Shown here: piece by piece, positions 7,162 through 7,920 of the stretch
Numbering within the stretch: the stretch's first letter is position 1
Layout: each line of letters opens with the position of its first letter
Source: Bacteroidales bacterium
Lineage (GTDB): Bacteria > Bacteroidota > Bacteroidia > Bacteroidales > P3
NCBI GenBank assembly: GCA_031286005.1
Contig: JAITVC010000090.1
Coordinates: 1-7,920, forward strand
Direction: 5' to 3'
DNA: 7,920 bases
Notes under the pieces: generated by a model
Databases searched by the model: none
What the model saw: the letters and a program-made list of their open reading frames with translations, nothing else
Told to the model about the DNA's origin: nothing
Position numbers and translations under genes: made by a program

Positions 7162-7372
7162 GATGCAAAGGCGTTTTTTCAAAAAGACAAGGTTGCATCA
7201 GTGATGCAAGAGCGTTTTTCCAAAAAGACAGGTTGCATCAATGATGCAAGAGTGTTTTTCTAAAAAGAGGGGTTTGCATCGGCGATGCAAGGACATTTTT
7301 TCCAAAAGACGGGTTTGCATCATTGATGCAAAGGCATTTTTGCCGAAAGGCGGGTTTGCAGGAACTCTGCAA
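7162..7372. repeat. Tandem array of five ~41-nt units with palindromic junctions
   Basis: Units begin with GATGCAA at 7162, 7203, 7243, 7284 and 7325, giving lengths of 41, 40, 41 and 41 nt plus a diverged last unit. Each unit reads GATGCAA, a short GC-containing link, a T5-T6 tract, an A-rich stretch with GAC or GAG, then GGTTGCATC or GGTTTGCATC. At the four junctions TTGCATC and GATGCAA form perfect 7-bp inverted repeats around three variable bases: AGT (7193-7209), AAT (7233-7249), GGC (7274-7290) and ATT (7315-7331). The array closes with TTGCAG-GAACT-CTGCAA (7356-7372). Inside units 1-4 the T and A tracts can form a second, weak hairpin; unit 5 instead has GCC-GAAA-GGC (7342-7351). The array fills the space between the DUF6261-like start and the peptidase stop. 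I see no coding explanation. Confidence 0.9.
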
Positions 7373-7382
7373 GGTTTCTTTA

Positions 7383-7800
7383 TTACGCCGATTGAGCGGC
7401 AGATAAAAGGTCATCAAAAAAATCTTTGTATTTATCGTAAACAGATTGATGCGTCAAACTCAATATAAATTGTTTATCCCAATCTTTAAAAACTAAAACT
7501 AAAAATGGCCAAATAGGGCTATCGTCTGATAATTTTAGTTTGTTTATTGCATTTGTTAACCTTGTATCAATATTAGGGTGTTTATTTCCACCGTCTAAAT
7601 TATTATTAAAAAACAATATTGAGGCAAGTCCAATTATTATTGCTAGTTCTGACATTTCTTTACTTCTATAAGTAGATAAAATTAATTCTATTGCCCTTGT
7701 GTCAGCATCTATTTCTAAAATCTTTCTCTCTTCATCAGATAAATTTGTTTTATCTATCTTTTTCATGTGTTCAAATTCAGCATGTGCTATTTCATGATAT
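7383..7800 (-). pseudogene. 5'-truncated zinc metallopeptidase, Lit/peptidase U49-like
   Basis: Reading on the minus strand, the frame upstream of the internal ATG (7766) continues as YHEIAHAEFEHMKK and contains a gluzincin HEIAH motif at 7782-7796. A TAG at 7809-7811 then interrupts the frame with no start codon between, so the original N-terminal half is missing. Past the motif come EIDADTRAIELIL, which would hold the third metal ligand (E-x-x-A-D pattern), a hydrophobic helix (ELAIIIGLASILFFN) and KHPNIDTRL, resembling the HP-x4-R element of several membrane or Lit-like metallopeptidases. This order matches my recollection of the Lit phage-exclusion family, which cleaves EF-Tu, but other HExxH families are possible. 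The segment is only about 23-30 percent GC in sampled 60-nt blocks, clearly below the operon, suggesting foreign origin. A product from ATG 7766 would lack the active site. Confidence 0.6.
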
Positions 7801-7858
7801 AAACTAAACTACCCTGCACTCAAAGTGCAGGGGTTGAAAGAAAAGAATGAAATTCTTT
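7801..7858. mobile_element. Probable terminal hairpin region of an IS200/IS605-like element
   Basis: The peptidase frame is lost exactly where a different structured sequence starts. CCCTGCACT (7812-7820) pairs with AGTGCAGGG (7824-7832) around CAA, and the stem extends by AAC/GTT (7807-7809 with 7833-7835) if TA (7810-7811) is bulged out. Bulged subterminal hairpins are typical of IS200/IS605 ends, and on the minus strand the pattern AACCCC-hairpin-GGGTAGTTTA resembles the right ends of many tnpB-carrying elements. A second perfect hairpin, AAAGAAT-GAA-ATTCTTT, lies at 7842-7858. The exact boundary is between about 7795 and 7806. No transposase gene is in the window, so the assignment rests on structure and context only. 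Confidence 0.5.
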
Positions 7859-7883
7859 AACGAACATATCAAGATTCTAAAAT

Positions 7884-7906
7884 CCAATTGCCAACAGGAG
7901 AATTGG
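7884..7906. other. Third hairpin near the window's right end
   Basis: CCAATT (7884-7889) and AATTGG (7901-7906) are inverted repeats around an 11-nt loop. Together with the hairpins at 7807-7835 and 7842-7858 this makes three stems in about 100 nt, as expected for a structured element end or an RNA such as an omega RNA. It also overlaps the putative promoter on the plus strand, so it may be partly chance. Confidence 0.4.
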
Positions 7907-7917
7907 GCTTATCTTTG
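7887..7917 (+). promoter_or_regulatory. Bacteroidota-type promoter pointing right, out of the window
   Basis: The -7 box TATCTTTG (7910-7917) is an exact TAnnTTTG match and identical to the one before ugd. Nineteen bases upstream is ATTG (7887-7890), one mismatch from the TTTG -33 element, at the standard spacing. Transcription would begin just past the window end. If real, it may drive a gene of the inserted element, which would make this the element's left end. Confidence 0.5.
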
Positions 7918-7920
7918 TGA

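Noticed and set aside
7162..7372. CRISPR array
   Set aside because: Units are contiguous and similar along their whole length, with no unique spacers of constant size and no cas genes.
7162..7372. Integron attC sites
   Set aside because: No integrase, no gene cassettes between sites, and the short perfect palindromes lack the usual paired core-site layout.
7241..7468. 75-codon plus-strand frame through the repeat array
   Set aside because: It comes from the repeat units, whose 41-nt period is not a multiple of three, and it runs antisense into the peptidase remnant. No start signal or family resemblance.
7869..7919. Minus-strand frame entering from the right and ending ...SPVGNWILES at a TGA
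   Set aside because: Only 16 codons are visible and I recognise no family. It could be the C-terminus of an element gene, but it is not supportable alone.
7847..7920. Plus-strand frame starting ATG at 7847 (MKFFNEHIKIL...) and still open at the window end
   Set aside because: It overlaps the second and third hairpins and lies upstream of the putative promoter. It matches no transposase start I know. It is too short to judge without the next bases.

Overview
The window looks like chromosomal DNA of a Bacteroidota bacterium, most likely Bacteroidales. The clues are: a TATCTTTG box (the Bacteroidota -7 consensus TAnnTTTG) just upstream of ugd and again near the right end; start codons preceded by AT-rich leaders without clear Shine-Dalgarno sequences; a DUF6261-like protein, a family I know only from Bacteroidota; and moderate GC content that falls sharply at the right end. 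The genus cannot be read from the sequence.

Layout from left to right. (1) The 3' part of a plus-strand gene for an unrecognised exported protein (2-607) meets the next operon tail to tail. (2) A compact minus-strand run, read from right to left, holds ugd (UDP-glucose 6-dehydrogenase), rfbD (dTDP-4-dehydrorhamnose reductase), a phosphohexomutase, a GT4 glycosyltransferase and tsaC (threonylcarbamoyl-AMP synthase for tRNA t6A). Gaps are 1, 60, 6 and 10 nt. The 60-nt gap carries a perfect GC-rich palindrome, probably a dispersed repeat. The first four genes fit together as supply and use of nucleotide sugars for surface polysaccharide. tsaC is a housekeeping gene at the end of the run. (3) A minus-strand DUF6261-like gene (6383-7114) lies upstream of this operon. 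(4) An array of about five 41-nt units (7162-7372) follows, in which every unit junction is a TTGCATC-N3-GATGCAA palindrome. (5) The right end has an AT-rich, minus-strand remnant of a zinc metallopeptidase. It resembles the Lit/peptidase U49 phage-exclusion type and breaks off just before its HEIAH active-site motif. (6) At the break begins a different sequence (about 7800-7920) with a bulged terminal hairpin of the IS200/IS605 kind, two further hairpins and a good Bacteroidota promoter pointing out of the window.

The left two thirds are ordinary. The unusual part is 7115-7920: a structured repeat array next to a possible anti-phage protease gene that appears to have been split by a mobile element whose body lies outside the window.
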